Of a stretch of DNA of 64,000 nucleotides, positions 39,070-52,800 are shown piece by piece (positions within the stretch are counted from its first letter, which is position 1; each line of letters begins with the position of its first letter). The notes under the pieces are model-generated. The model was given only the letters and a program-made list of their open reading frames with translations, did no database searches and was not told the DNA's origin. The translations under genes were made by a program, and so were the position numbers. Origin of the DNA: Argopecten irradians (lineage: Eukaryota; Mollusca; Bivalvia; Pectinida; Pectinidae); contig NC_091140.1 of NCBI RefSeq assembly GCF_041381155.1, positions 19,868,864 through 19,932,863 on the forward strand, given 5' to 3'.

Positions 39070-39162
39070 TATTCTATTATTCAAAATGCAGGTTTGCATT
39101 ACCTACATATTTGACACTCAACATCACGATCTATATACCTAAACGGAAACCAAATTGTCCCT

Positions 39163-42100
39163 TTACTTGGTACACAACTCTTTATGGCCGAATAAGATGA
39201 ACCGAGCTACCGTACCGAGAGTGCAGTTAAGTGTTCTGATAGACGTCAAGCTATATACCTTCTTGTAATACCGCATAAATAAATGTATAGCGTAATTGTT
39301 GGACCAATCAAAATTATTCTGAAATAAATCCTTTGTGTGACCAGCGTCCGGCCGAACAAATGTTTTGTTCTCTACGTGGATCATATCTGGATAGATTTTC
39401 GATAGCTTTGCTGGCATAATTGTTGAATGATAGCCCCATTTGTTTGGATCATATGTGTCGTAAGCTTTGATCCAGATATTCAGGAAACCAGCATCTCTTG
39501 CAGAAAGAATAAGACCATTGCTAAGGTTGAAATCGAAAGCTTTACTAAGGGTGAATTGATGTTTTCTTAGGGGATCCAGTTTCCGTAACAGTATTTCATC
39601 CGTGTCCATGTATATACCACCATACTCTGAAAGTAATAAAGGCAGGTGCAATGTATTTACGTCAACAAAAAAATCATTGCGATTGTCCTATTCTGTATTT
39701 GCGTATTATCTGCTATTTGTTTTTATAAAAAATAATTGTGAAATCATGAGCGTAATGTCATAATTTTCAGCAAAGGGAGGTAACTCTGTTACATTCAACG
39801 ACGGAATACGCCTATATTAAAATTGACGTAATTTTCGAAACTTTTATACCTTAAATGAGACAAGATTAAACGTTCCCTACTGGTATTAAAAGAAAAACAT
39901 AAATAATAGCAAGCACGACACAAATTATTATCTGGTTTCATCTCTATGAATTCCAGTTGTTTCCAATAACATAGTTTGCGTTTTGTTAAGAATGTTCCAT
40001 TGCCGACAGAGCATATACAATGCTCATCATTTGAACAATACCTGATGTTAAACCATGTAAATATGTGTCTAATTAGCACAAAAGTACTTATACAATAATT
40101 TATTTTGCTCTTGGTGTATGCGCAATCAGTACTTCATTTCATATAGGACATAGTACCATGGATTATTTTCGGAACACAATTTATTATTTTCAATATTTTT
40201 ATCCTAAAATAAAATAAGAAGCTCAAACCTTGCAATAGTGGTAATGGAATAAAGTAAGTAACTTTTGTAACTGATTCGTCAATTTATTCCTGTTTTTGGT
40301 AGCGAAAAATACCAAAACTCGTCAGCGATGTAGCATCTTAAGTTAATGTCATACTTAAAATGCATTGCATTGCACAGCTGCTAATCTACTCTGTCATAAC
40401 ATCAAAATGAAATAAATACAGAACAGCTACATCTTAAATACGCAATAAGGACTGAAAATATTGATTCGAAAAATAAGCTGTATCGATCTAAATTAGTACA
40501 AGAAGATGTAAATGGCGAATATACAACACGATTAACAGGAAAAAGACATCAAAGGTGAAACAATGAATAAAAAACAATATATTAGATCAGATTGTGTGTT
40601 AACCATGTGCCCAATATTAAGTTTAGACATAAACATGCATTTGATAATATCATAATGCAAATATTTTCTTTACAATGTATAACACCGACTATGTTACTAT
40701 GTTGAAGCTACTGGTCATTTACTTATACTACCCACCTTTCAGTACATTCAGCCGTGTTATATCCGCTTTGTGTTCGATGTGCAATATGGTCTTGTTTGCA
40801 ATTTCAACCGGAGGGATTTGTTGTAAAAATAATATATTAGGAACAATTTTCAGCAGAAAGTTCCAGTATTCTCCCGTTGGCATAAAATCTCCGTGTATAA
40901 ATATCACACAAGGTTTCTGTATTTTGAACACACTGTAAACACTAAGGAAATGATAAAATCGCATAGGGCGCATGTTATACCATACATAGTGAACAATATT
41001 TGGCACGGGGAAGTTGCTGGAGCAGTTCAGTCGTAAGAACGTTCTTATACATGGATGTTGGAACTGCAGTACTGGAGTACTGTCTGTGACTTGCGTCGAT
41101 TCCCTGACAAGATATCCTTTGTCTTGGTCACATACAGGGACTAGTTGGACACGGCTAGGTGAATCGAACGTCATATTGATCGCTCTGCAATTGTATTTGC
41201 ATTGCAATGTCCAGTCAGAAATGTCTCCCATTTTGGGACAATTGTCATTTACAGGAATAGGCTTCTGAATGACAGTACTCTTAAACATCTCATCTTTCAG
41301 TATGCCGCCTAAAAAACGGTGTATTCAAATTAATGGATTAACATAGAGTATAAGCTGTCTATAAAGACCACTTTAAGATGCACTACCGCCGATTAAGCAT
41401 AGGCGATACTAATCAATGGAACATTAATTATATATAATATTTTGTATAATCGTGTATATGTATGTCTAATTACACAAATTTAATATGAAATCATTTATTT
41501 TGCTTTTGATGCATGCGCAACCAATACTCCATTCAATATAGGTTATAGTGCCACGGAATTTCTTCATGATGCAATTAATTATTATCAATATTTTTGTCTT
41601 GAAGTATAAACATTTCAGTGGCAGTAATGGTGTAAAGTAAATAAATTTTGTAACCGAAGAAAAAATCTAATTCGTCTGCTCCTGTTTTAATAGAGCAAAA
41701 TACAGTGTACCACTTGTCAGCGGTGGAGCATCTTAAATGGACAGACGGAAAAGAGCTAGAGCTAGGTAGAAGTATTGTAGCCTTGATAAACAAGTGGACT
41801 TGTGTTGAAATTGGTCATTTAAGGAATGTGGTCTTATTAAGCAGGTGGTCTTTACACAAAGTTGATCGCTAAGAGGGGATTTACTGTAATTGCAATTGAC
41901 ATGTCCAGGAAATTCTAATAGAAAATTAAAATAAGAAAATATCTTATTGTAAGTAATGTTGACTTGCACGTACTCGTTTTTAATCTTCATTGGGGGTACT
42001 ATTGAACAAGCAAATCATTCTTAACCTTCGTATTCAATTCCATTAAATATACTTTTGATATTATCTTAATTAATATCGAAATTATTAACTATACTTTATC

Positions 42101-42340
42101 AATGTTTTGAAAGCCAAAAAAAATGTTATGTTAATTTCGGATTTTTTTTAAAATACGTCTGACAAATGCTACAAACAACTTACTGTCTTCATCTGCGTGC
42201 CCTCGTATATCTTCAGAACTTACTTGATACATTAAACTTTTAGTTATAATGACTGCATTTTCTCCCAGGAAGACACAAACGAAAATTAACCACAGCAAAC
42301 AAATGGAAATTATACACGTGTATTTCCTCTGTAAGTCCAT
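39163..42340 (-). CDS. GT32 / A4GALT-like Golgi glycosyltransferase (three exons)
   Basis: Exons on the minus strand are 42340-42184, 41308-40736 and 39626-39163. Joined they give 1194 nt, 397 residues and a stop, with consensus sites (A|GTAAGT, TTTTTTAG|, G|GTGGGT, TTACTTTCAG|). The product is a type II membrane protein: short cytosolic tail, signal anchor at about 9-25, then a lumenal catalytic domain. Exon 2 carries the IVHYVWY entry motif typical of sugar-binding DXD (GT32) transferases. The exon 2-3 junction restores LKEYGGIYMDTDE, with the metal- and nucleotide-sugar-binding motif D251-T-D253. The C-terminal part (AIHLF, with a final Cys-rich stretch) fits the alpha-1,4-glycosyltransferase region of A4GALT/A4GNT. 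The family transfers Gal or GlcNAc to glycolipids or mucin O-glycans. Which sugar is used here cannot be read from sequence. MITEs sit in both introns. Confidence 0.85.
40058..40337. mobile_element. TTAA MITE family A, truncated copy
   Basis: Shares TGTGTCTAATTA, GCGCAATCAGTACTTCATTTC and the end GCGATGTAGCATCT|TTAA (TTAA at 40338-40341) with the copy at 41377-41732. The left terminal repeat is missing. In intron 2 of the glycosyltransferase. Confidence 0.65.
41377..41732. mobile_element. TTAA MITE family A, copy 2
   Basis: Ends GATGCACTACCGCCGAT and its inverse (CAGCGGTGGAGCATC), flanked by TTAA at 41373-41376 and 41733-41736. Interior matches 18993-19326 in opposite orientation. In intron 1 of the glycosyltransferase. 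Confidence 0.75.
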
Positions 42341-45321
42341 GTTAAGATAATGATGATACGCTGCCCATATAGAAGTTTGTCATCCAAATGTCTGTGAGGT
42401 CGTATTTGATTTTGATTTTGATGAGATTGTGTTATCAAGTTTTCAACATGCACACAAACATGCCATCCAAATTAACTGATATCCATACATTAACTAGCTA
42501 ATATGTAAAATAAAATTGATTTGTTCACACATAAATTTCTTGATAGTGTTCCCTCCACATGTTACACCTAACACTGATCAATTACTAAAATAAAGGCTAT
42601 TTGTGGTATGCTCAGTTTACATCCTTAGTTCGTAAGTGATCAAAGGATAGCAATGTTTGGCAAGCTATGTAAACATCAATACGTTTTACAATTCTTAATG
42701 GTATCATTTATCTTACTATTCATTTTGTCATTTTATGATAATTCGCAGGTTTTACCTTGTGTCTTTACAAGGTAGATTTGTACCTCGAGACATTTCGTAT
42801 AATGCGTTCCTTTCAAAGGTAAAGATCAGCTTTTACTTGGTTCCTCGGGCTATTTTGCCGTTGATGGGAACTTCGTATATTTAATATCCACTGTGTTATG
42901 TATACGTGCGTGATATAGATGAATGTGGCGATTTGTAAATAAGCGAAATCCAGTGGTGTCACTTCTTGAATGTAAGGACTGACCAGAAGCAGACAATGTC
43001 AATTGTTTAATGTTGGTATATCTAAATCAAGGGGCAAAGCCTAACATAATGAATGTCTAACAGAAAGGTTGAAAGTAAGGTGAAAAGGAGACAATGACAT
43101 TATATTCAGCGGTAAAGGAAAATACATGTTTACGATCCACCTTGGAAGCATCCAGTATTATTCTTATAATTTGATTCTTAACATTATATTTTTGTGTTGT
43201 ACCTGTTCGATTTAAAGAATCAGTGGTTTATTTCAAAATTGATATTGCATTGATAATGGGTTTTTTTTCTCTTTCTACACAATTATCTATCGCTATGTTA
43301 TAGATATGACACCAAACTCTTTTTTGTTAGACAACTTGAGATCGATCCCAAATGGCACATTATTTTCCATGTTCCTATAGTCAAGGTACGTTATTCCGGA
43401 ACACGTTTTAGATGTCAATGGTCGCCTATACGTAGTAGGAACTATCTCTATAAATATGTCTTATCCCTATTTGGTGTTTCTTTGTATGTGTGTGCTTTCA
43501 GTGTTATCTATGAATAATTAACTTTCACAAATTGCCGTTAAGGAAAATCATATTCAAATGTCCTGACAAAAATGTGATAGTAAACAAATATAGAATTTTG
43601 ATGAGGTCGATACATGGTTATATCAACATATCGACAAAAGAAAAAATATTGACCGAGGACGTATTTTTCTGGGTTTTTTTACATTTTGAAATGAGTGTGA
43701 AACCAAATAAGCATCGCATTGTAAATTCTGCTCGTGATGACAGTTACAATCTTATGATTTTGTAACAAGTTTGATTTAACTACAACATATGAAAACAGTA
43801 TCAATTGATGCACTTCACCATTTTATTACATGCACCCGGTGCATGCGTGTTTGTTAACTGCCAACATGTACATGTACGCCATTACACCTGTAGCTCTATG
43901 TCTTAAGGACACATTCGATTAAATGTATAGTTTGTTCTCCGTTGAAAAATCTACTTCGACGTCAAATATATATTAACAGATTCAGATTGGCAATAAAATA
44001 AATTCACTCTCTTATGCTTAGTACTCCATTCCGTAAAACAAAAATCGTATACATACAGTAGGATTAACCTATGCCTAATGTTGTAACTAGCCCAGGTTGA
44101 ATTTTTAAAATAAACACTAAACGTATTCACTATTCAATAGCTCCAGATGCTTAATAAACCTTATTCGATTATTTAAAACTATCCCACCGTGTTTATGTTG
44201 AAAATTAAAAGTTTAAATTGTAGTAATCAGCTGGAAGTCATCATCATCTTTGATAGAAACCGAAACAATACACGTCGTCTGTCGCATTTGGTGGTTAAGC
44301 TTCATACTCTGGTCATCTGTCAGTTATAAGACGAATTGCAGTTACCTGTTTCTTTACATATTGGTAAACGTAATACAATCACTAATCGACAATGTGAGCT
44401 AGCTACGATGACCGAGTTGTTTTAATAGGTATTCCGACATGTTATCACTAGCCCTTCACCTCTGGTTTTTGAATTCGCAATAGGGAAGCTACATGTACCA
44501 GGTGATTGTCATAGGTCGATGTGTTCTAAAGAGCTTTCTGGCTTTCCTCTATATCCTAAAGCTGACAAGTCCGTTTAATTACCTTGGCATGTCTATAGTT
44601 CGTTGTCATGTATTACTGTTTTGCTATTATGATGATACTTAAGATATGTAATCAGTCAAGTGCCCATATAAACGTATATGTTTAGTGATATGACAGGAAA
44701 TAGAAAAAAAAACAAACAAACAAAAATGTCAGCTTTCCTGATTGATGGTAAATGTTTACCTCCCTAAACGCATTCCGATGGAGGTATAGGGATGGGCCGC
44801 ATTTTTATTGCTAATGCCTTTCGTCGATGTTTTCTGGTGTATTTAGCAAATACATGATTATATACATCGAAAGATATGTTGCTAATCTCGAATTGAAAAA
44901 GATTCTGGTAGAAAAATACTAATTAGCGAGTAACTATGGAAAACCTTTAACTGTGTTACTATAAATAGACGCTATTAAGTTGAACACACACCTATTTAAG
45001 TTAGCTTTCCTCTACGATTTCAGCTTTTGTAGAACATTGGTAAACAATAAACATTGAAATATATTATACAAAACTCCAATGAAAAGATTTTGAAAGCATT
45101 AACCTTATTCATTAGCGAGTAAAGTGGGGAAGTTTAATTTGTGATTGAAGGCTATAAATAGACACTACGTATACAATTTACGTGCTCCGTGTACCGTATG
45201 CTGCACCCGATCCACATTTGATACAGTCGACTCAATGAATAAAGGTTTTTCCGTATATTCGAATTCAAAATTGAAAATCTTATTTTTATTTCCGAACTTT
45301 TTAAAACCTTCAGTAAGAACT
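42341..45321. other. intergenic, duplicated at 55.5-58.0 kb
   Basis: No supported gene. Long stretches (for example around 42740, 44460 and 44650) recur with substitutions and small indels at about 55900, 57400 and 57610, as part of the large duplication. Confidence 0.6.
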
Positions 45322-46735
45322 ATTTATGCATCCTCCATCTTGTCACATAAACATCAAAAAATAGTATTATATGAAATGGCCACCGTATGGTGACATTTAA
45401 TATTACACAAAATATATAGACAAACAAATAAAAAGTCATACTGACTAAGGCATAGCATTATACATATCAAACAAAGGAGACACTTTGTAAAATAAAGAAA
45501 AGCATGAGTGGGGTTTACCAAAACTCTGCCAAACATAAAATTTAAAACAAAAAAGCATAACTAAATAACTTACTTGAGTAAAATAAAAGATCATGGCTGG
45601 AAATATAAATTTATATAAGTGTTCAAAACAGAAATTGTGTTCCACAAACGATAAATTTAGGGTGGAAGAGGGTGGGTAATTGCTAAAACTCGACATTGGA
45701 GCTCGCACTTTCTCATGATAATAGCGCCTTGATTTTTTTTTCTGCCCATGATCCTTTACTCCTATCATTAAGGGAAGTAATCCTTACAATAAATTTGGGT
45801 ACTAGATCAAAGAGAGAAAACTCCTATAAAATATATGTGCAAGTATCGGTATGCATAAATTAAGCTAAGTACTTAGCTGCCTTTTATGCATCCTCCATCT
45901 TGTCACATAAACAACAAAAAATAGTTTTATGTGAAATGGCCACCGTATGGTGACATTTAATATTACACAAAATATATAGACAAACAAATAAAAAGTCATA
46001 CTGACTAAGGCATAGCATTATACATATCAAACAAAGAAGACACTTTGTAAAATAAAGAAAAGCATGAGTGGGGTTTACCAAAACTCTGCCAAAAAACCAA
46101 GATATTGAAAACATCTAGGTAAGGCTGAAAAACTACAATCTTTTCTTGTACCGATGGGTCATTTTCAAGTCTGGCAATAGTCGCGCCGCCAACACCTAAA
46201 AAATCTATTTCACACTGAGAAAGCTTATAAGTGTGCAGGTTCTGTTCATGCAGGTAAGAAAAAAGTCTACGGACAAAACTATGTCCTAAAACAAGAACAC
46301 GGGGTAAAAACGAACTCATGCCGAATCACAATGAAATTGTCAATACTTAAACTTGTACTGTAGATCACCCGCTCCGAGCTGGGGTACTGGATTGACAACC
46401 CACTAAGACTCGAGCTCCTTTCCGCTATTAAGCGATGTTTTTCCCTCCACTTTAGGCTGACAACTTCTTACATAGTTCGTATGGAATGAATGGCACACTG
46501 AAAAACCTTCTTCTTATCTCGTAGACACTTTCTATAATTGCTAAAATTCAAAATTGGAGCTAGCACTTTCTCATGATAATGGCGCCTTGAAAATTTTACC
46601 CATGAACCTTTACTCCTATCAGTAAAGGGAAGTAATCCTTACAATAAATTTGGGTACTAGATCAAAGGGAGAAAACTCCTATAAAATATATGTGCAAGTA
46701 TTGGTATGCATAAATCAAGCCTTATATATGTATAA
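45322..46735. mobile_element. broken retroelement-like fossil with direct repeats
   Basis: A block of about 210 bp occurs at about 45329-45536 and 45888-46095, and a second of about 190 bp at about 45660-45860 and 46540-46720, in the same order and orientation. The whole segment is absent from the paralogous position near 58010 in duplication unit 2, so it is an insertion into unit 1 or was lost from unit 2. It carries a fragment of an SGNH-hydrolase-like domain (46085-46319, minus), a domain known from tyrosine-recombinase retroelements of the Ngaro type. Family assignment is tentative. It is clearly broken. Confidence 0.5.
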
Positions 46736-48191
46736 TATTTTAGATACACAACATCACTTTTAAAGCTAATTTAACCACAAGTGTTAGTTTTTGATAGTAT
46801 CTAAAAATGAATTTATAAAGGTTTATTTCTGAAGCTTGCAAAGATGTAGTTACATTAAGAGCCAAATATACGATTACACTAGTATAGTCTATATGTGGAA
46901 TTTGATGACATTCATATACACAAATTCCTGAATTACATTGCTGCAATCTCATAAAGGCAATAATTGAAATAAAAAAAAAATCCCGGCCTCAGTGTTTTGA
47001 TTGATGGCTTTACATATTAGACTGTTGTGTATCGCACTCCCTCTAATAAGGCACTAGCCAGAACACCTTTCATCTGCCATTACCCCCTTATTTTCATTAA
47101 ATCAGTTGTAGGTAAATGAATTCAAAAATTCTAAAATAAGAAACATTTGGCAATGGCCAATATTTCTTGACTAACTGTTGGTGATAACAGTTGAACATAT
47201 CATTTTAACATAACTATTGAAACATTGTTTAGAATCAATTATATATGATAATCGATTCCTTAAATCCTGGGGTCGTGTAGATAAATATGACAGCATTTTA
47301 ACATACAATTTGACAGGATTGTTCTGTTGTTACATGTATTGGACTACAAATTGACTACCAAGTCTACCTCACAGAGTGAACTGTGTTTGTACACGAAGTA
47401 TTTATAGGCTAATCGATGGTTCACAGTATATGTCTAGTTAAGATAACATGTAGCATATTTTGTACTGGGTAGGACATCCGCGATATTCCACTCTGGTCAT
47501 ATCCACCCAGGCTTATGCCTTGGTAAAACTGAAATATATGTGCTTGACAACATGTAAGAAAAGTAGATTTTGATGTACATCAAATGTCTAAATAACGGTA
47601 TGATAAACTGTATGCCTTTGAAATTAGGATGTATCGCTTCCTCATAGGAAGTATCTGTAAGGCATACGACTGGTTAGGTTTTTACTCCATAGTTTTGCTA
47701 TGTCATAGTCTAGGGTACGACAGTTTACACTGTGCACTATCGATGTATCGAAATCAATACATTCACCGTGACCATTGCATTGTGAAGATAACGTAGTGAA
47801 TTTAATATTTGTAACTCGACAGGTCTGTCAGGATGGATTGTGAGCCCAATGTCAAACAGCTTATATCCATGTCTTTATTTCTAGCATGATATGATCAGTA
47901 TATGAATGGTGTTAGCAGGTCCGGAATGGGCGAATGGGCGAACTCGACTAAAATCATGTATTCAGACTGAAAGACCTTCATCTAGTAAAATTATACATAT
48001 TATATATATGTATATATATATAAAATAAAAACCATTACGACCGTCTAGTACGTCAAGTTGATCGATACGTACATGTAGATAATATATATAAAAAAATCTA
48101 AGTCAAGACGATCGATCTATAAATATATGAATATAATAATGATACTATTATTATGAATTAATTCTAATTGAACATATTGTTATACATTTAG
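46736..48191. other. intergenic upstream of the HSPA12 fragment, duplicated at 58.0-59.7 kb
   Basis: No gene seen. Conserved stretches shared with unit 2 include 46750, 47000 and 47470. A TA-rich microsatellite lies at about 48001-48022. Confidence 0.6.
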
Positions 48192-48222
48192 TGTGAGTAA
48201 TCCCCGTCATACTCCACACAAA

Positions 48223-49074
48223 ATGTCGTCCAATTACGAGGTCGTCGTGGCTATCGACTTCGGGACAACCTATTCAGGGTATGACTTCTCCAGGACAGAC
48301 GAATAAAACAAGGTACATGTACGATAAAGGAAAGACTGGCTGAATGGAACATATCTTATTGTTAAAGAACAAAACAATTAGACGTGATCGATATATCACC
48401 TCATTCAGTCATTCTTAATGATACACGTTATAATATGATATACAAGCATCACATGATAATAACAAAATACGACAAAGAGAGAGAGATAATTGGAAACCAA
48501 CGTAATAGGACGTGACAGAATAATGTATAGTTTTTATTAATTTCTAGAATAACAATATAATATTTACACTCCATCTATTTTCATTTTTCATTATCAAGTT
48601 TGAATTGAGCGTGATCTTTTGCGTCGTAGTTTCTTTTGTTGCAACAGGATACAGTAAGCAATTTGGGTTTTTTAACATTACAAATATTGTATTCCCCCGA
48701 CTGAAAAGTATATCGTGTATACAAATAGGCATCTGTGTCTTGTTATTCGTCTTGGTCTTATTTCTGAATGGATCCAAAGACGTTCGATGACATAATAAAT
48801 ATCAAGAAACTGATTTTGAAATGATAAATTACATTGTCCAGTATAATTTTGTTTGTAGGACCCAATGAAAATATCGACCAACGCATCATGGCCAGCCAGC
48901 ACAGCAGCGTTGATGTCGATGAAGTGTCCTAACTGTATTCTGTTTGACAAGGACAGAAACTTTGTCAATTTTGGCTACGAGGCCGAGGACAAGTACTCAA
49001 ACCTTTCCTTGGACAATCTTCATCATGAATATTACTTCTTCAAGCAGTTTTAAATGTCTTTGCACAAGAATACG
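48223..49074 (+). pseudogene. HSPA12-like Hsp70 gene, truncated 5' copy
   Basis: Exon 1 (48223-48312) starts MSSNYEVVVAIDFGTTYSGY, the phosphate-1 loop of the actin/Hsp70 ATPase fold in HSPA12 style. Exon 2 (48859-49074) encodes 72 codons including FGYEAEDKYSNLSLDNLHHE, a typical HSPA12 segment. Splice sites are kept in phase 0. Both exons carry an in-frame stop absent from the copy at 59745: TAA in place of the Tyr codon near the end of exon 1, and TAA in place of Lys near the end of exon 2. An Ala-to-Asp change follows the phosphate loop. No later exons follow. This fits a copy cut off in intron 2 by the tandem duplication and decaying since. Confidence 0.8.
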
Positions 49075-49369
49075 GTATGTAATTCAGAACTATTCCCTAG
49101 TTTAATTGTTAATTGTGTTACTTTGTAAATATTTTCGGGGTTAATAGCTTTTTTCATGGATAAAAAATACATGTCAATTGTTTTCAAGTTGTATTTCTTG
49201 TAATTTTCACTGAAACGATATGTCGTTTTAACATTTGATATTTGAACATGGTCATGTATCTTGATGATTAAGCTCCCCAAAACCATATGTCAGCCTATAA
49301 GAGAGCCGAAATCTCGGGATCATAAATTCCTGGGATTGAATAAAACTCCTTCAATCACCACTAAAATAG

Positions 49370-49430
49370 TGTACATCAAATGTGTAAAAATACATGTAAA
49401 TTGACCTATCATCAGACGTACATAACCATT
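49370..49430 (+). other. fragment of modular-gene intron 5
   Basis: ATACATGTAAATTGACC followed by CAGACGTACATAACCAT matches 20803-20840 (intron 5 of the modular gene) and 50060-50095 in the truncated copy. It lies directly before the second HSPA12 exon 2 fragment, so a secondary rearrangement moved it. Confidence 0.65.
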
Positions 49431-49437
49431 ATTGCCA

Positions 49438-49649
49438 ATGAAGATATCGGCCAACACATCATGGCCAGCCGGCACAGCAGGACTGATGTCAATGAAGTGT
49501 CCTACCTGTATTCTGTTGGACAAGGATAGAAACTTTGTAAATTTTGATTACGAGGCCGAGGACAAGTACTCAAACCTTTCCTTGGACAATCTTCATCATG
49601 AATCTACTACTTCTTCAAGCAGTTTAAAATGCTTTTGCACAAGAATATG
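49438..49649 (+). pseudogene. HSPA12-like exon 2, second fragment
   Basis: Starts MKISANTSWPAGTAGLMSMK and follows the intact copy at 60154 closely, but the acceptor and first two codons are replaced by modular-gene intron sequence. One inserted C (GAATCTACTAC against GAATACTAC) shifts the frame in the last third. Its following intron runs to 49848, where modular-gene exon 5 sequence begins. Confidence 0.8.
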
Positions 49650-49851
49650 GGTATGCACTTCAGAACTATTCACTTTTTAATTGTTAATTGTGTTGCTTTG
49701 TAAATATTTCCGGGGTTAATAGTTTTTTCATGGTTAAAAAAATTACATGTCAATTGTTTTAAAGTATATCACTTGCTTACAGACATTAAATTTCTATTCA
49801 GGGATTTAGTAATACTGTGCAGAATTATTGTCAGTTAAATCAATTATTGCT

Positions 49852-52800
49852 GCGAGTGTGGAAGAAGGTTGGAATTTATTCAGTTCAAATGCGCATGTTT
49901 CAAGAAAGGTATATCAGATGATATTTGAAATATATAATTTATGTGCAGGTTATGTAGTTATCGTTTGGGTTGATGCATGCATATCAGTACCATTATATAA
50001 GTTAAAATAATGTACATCTAATGTGTAAAAATTAGAAAAAAATAGTATCCCAGTGCTAATACATGTAAATTGACCAAGACGTTCATAACCATGCCTCGTG
50101 CTCGCACGCGCTCGTTTTTGCATTCAATGCTGGAGCTAACTTTAATTAGTAGCATACACAATACAAAATGCACGTGCAGTTTGATCGACAGTTAGTGATC
50201 AGGCAATTTTTATGCATGTCTATCGATTTCATTTTAAAACTTGTTTCATACTTCAAATTTTTAACACAAAACTGCTAATCTGCATTAATTATCAGAACAA
50301 TGCATTTTTGTCAGAATATATTCTGTACCTGTTGTTTAAGTTGATATTATTCCAGAATACATGACGATGATAGATAATGAGGTTTTGAACAACATTATTA
50401 CCCTTTGATGTTCCATTAATTATTGCCTAAATAATATCATGTGAGAATATGCGTTGATGACAGTATCTGGCGACTCGCTAATAAAAATCAATACTCTTTG
50501 AAATACCATTATCTGTATTTGCTATTTACTTTGAAGGTGTGTTTACTGATCCCACATCAACACCGCTTACCAAGGACACAGGTAAATATACCTGAAACTT
50601 GTATCACTTAGCACAAAATCTGCAAACGTAATGGTGCAATTACGTTTTAGGGCAAATATGATCTAGAACATATAACGCGAAATGTTGAATTTGCGCAATT
50701 ACTATAATGACTAAATTAATAACAGTTCATCCAAGTAACCCTGACACGAAAAAGTCTGAAACAAGATTATGGCTACAATATGTACGTTAATGCACAATTC
50801 ATATGGTTCCCTTTACTTAGATACGGAATTAACCAACAATATTTAAATTACAAAGTTACAATTTATTATTTACGTCAAAGTCAATTACTAATTTAATGTA
50901 TAGTAAAATAAAAAAAAAAAACATCAGTTACTATTGAGCTCAGATACACTAAACAAGTTCCAGGCTAAATAAAATAGTAACCAGCGGACCCTCAAACGTT
51001 TTCATATACTAATGCGTTTTGATTCAAGATACAAAAATGGCAAGATACAAGATAATAGCAGGCTAGCAGCAACATGATTCAATCTGAAAATCGATAAATC
51101 CCTGTCTAATAGAAACAATACAAAGATTAAAATAAAATCCATTACAGACAACATGTACAATATGTAGGGAAATAAATTATGCGTAATAAATAGAAATCTA
51201 TTCCCTGCTCACATTACCAAAGTTGATTATATTTAATGTTTTTGGTATTCTTTAATTGGTTTGCATTTTTATCTCTTTTCATGTCATCAACAGCAATTGG
51301 ATGTGGTAAAAATGATGTCGTCATCACTATAACTGACCAAAACCGTGTTCAAAGTAAGGTTATGTTTTTCTAATCTATTTTCGTTTTCTTACAAAATCTT
51401 AAGCCAATTTAAACCTATTGAATTTACCTTTATCCAATTTAATACGAATGACAAGTCTTTGTTTTTCATATTAACGTTTGATTTTATATGTTTGGTTCGA
51501 TTTAAATTTTCGAGTTTTACCGTAACACTATAATTACCTGTAAAACATATCATATATATATTGCGTCCTTGAAAGTAGATAAAATCAATTGATATCTGAC
51601 ATGACACTATTCAATTCAAAGATAGGATACATTGATATGTATAATACAATATCAAATGTCCTCAATGGTGGTGTCAATATATTGATGTAACAACAATGAT
51701 GTGACACAAACAACTACAGATGTTACAGCCAATATCCAATACTTACACCCTATCAAACGCCATCTGGCATTCCATAGTCAGATTGCATTTTGTCCATTGT
51801 GCTATTGGGATTGCGACGTATGATATAAACTTTCAATTGACGGATCGCCAGCTGTCAATCAAACTCCCATATATCACCTGAGACGTTGTATTTTATATTG
51901 TGTATGTTACGACGTTTGCTCCGACATTGCATAGATGCACGTGCACTTGCGACCATGTAGCTTGACTAGATATTGCCTGGCGATTTTTCAATACAGTACT
52001 TGCTTAATTTCCTTACATTTAATGAAAATAATCAATGAATTATCATTATATTTCGATTTGTTGCAATTACAAAACTGTCATCTTAAAAACGCAGTAAAAG
52101 CGAAGAAACAGCTGCAATAACAAGTTAAGAGAATTAAAAACGCTTTATCATCATTTATATTGGAATGATATCTAAGTTTCTATAGAAATGTGTTCTCCAG
52201 AAACTGTAATTTAAAATCAAACATATTTGCTTGTTTGTTTTCGTGCTTAGAAAAATAACGTTTTGTGCAGTATGTTTTAGAGGAAAAAAGATGTTGAATG
52301 TACAATGCTAATTTTTAGTGTAAATTTTTTCAAATCTACTTATTTGCTATTCAGTATTTTTTATGAATTATTTTTGTAAACCACAGACTGCGCATTCGCA
52401 GAACGTGGGGACGGACTCGTTGAACATGTCTTTGGTGTTGGTCTAGTTTATCACGATTGTTCTGGAAGTGAACGATTTGTATCTGCGTTGTGCAAGTGTA
52501 TAGAAAGAGGTACGAGTTTTTCAGAGACATCATACCAGTGAACATCAGTGATGATAAATCATCATTTCGATAGAAAATCGAATGTATTGATTTTTTACAG
52601 TAATACAAAACATTGATTAATACAAAGATAAACTTTATTTAGTTTACATCGATTGCGAAAAAAGACATGTACTTTTATGCAAATCACTTTCGATGGCCCA
52701 GAAGTAATCATGTTAGAGATCTTAAAGTGGGAGGAAACCGGAGTGCCCGGGGAAAACCCACGGGATAGTTTAGGTAGCTCTTGATCCTTTCACGTTCATG

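Larger units (their letters stand above)
20617..49850. repeat. tandem segmental duplication, unit 1
   Basis: This span, running from exon 5 of the modular gene through the glycosyltransferase to HSPA12 intron 2, is repeated head-to-tail in shortened form at 49852-60548. Matching landmarks in the same order and orientation are modular-gene exons 5-6 and 20-23, glycosyltransferase exon 1, long intergenic matches (44.6, 46.75, 47.0 and 47.47 kb against 57.6, 58.0, 58.65 and 59.2 kb) and HSPA12 exons 1-2. Confidence 0.8.

Noticed and set aside
39795-40079. 94-codon minus-strand frame as an extra glycosyltransferase exon
   Set aside because: It lies in intron 2. Joining exons 2 and 3 directly restores the conserved EYGGIYMDTDE motif.
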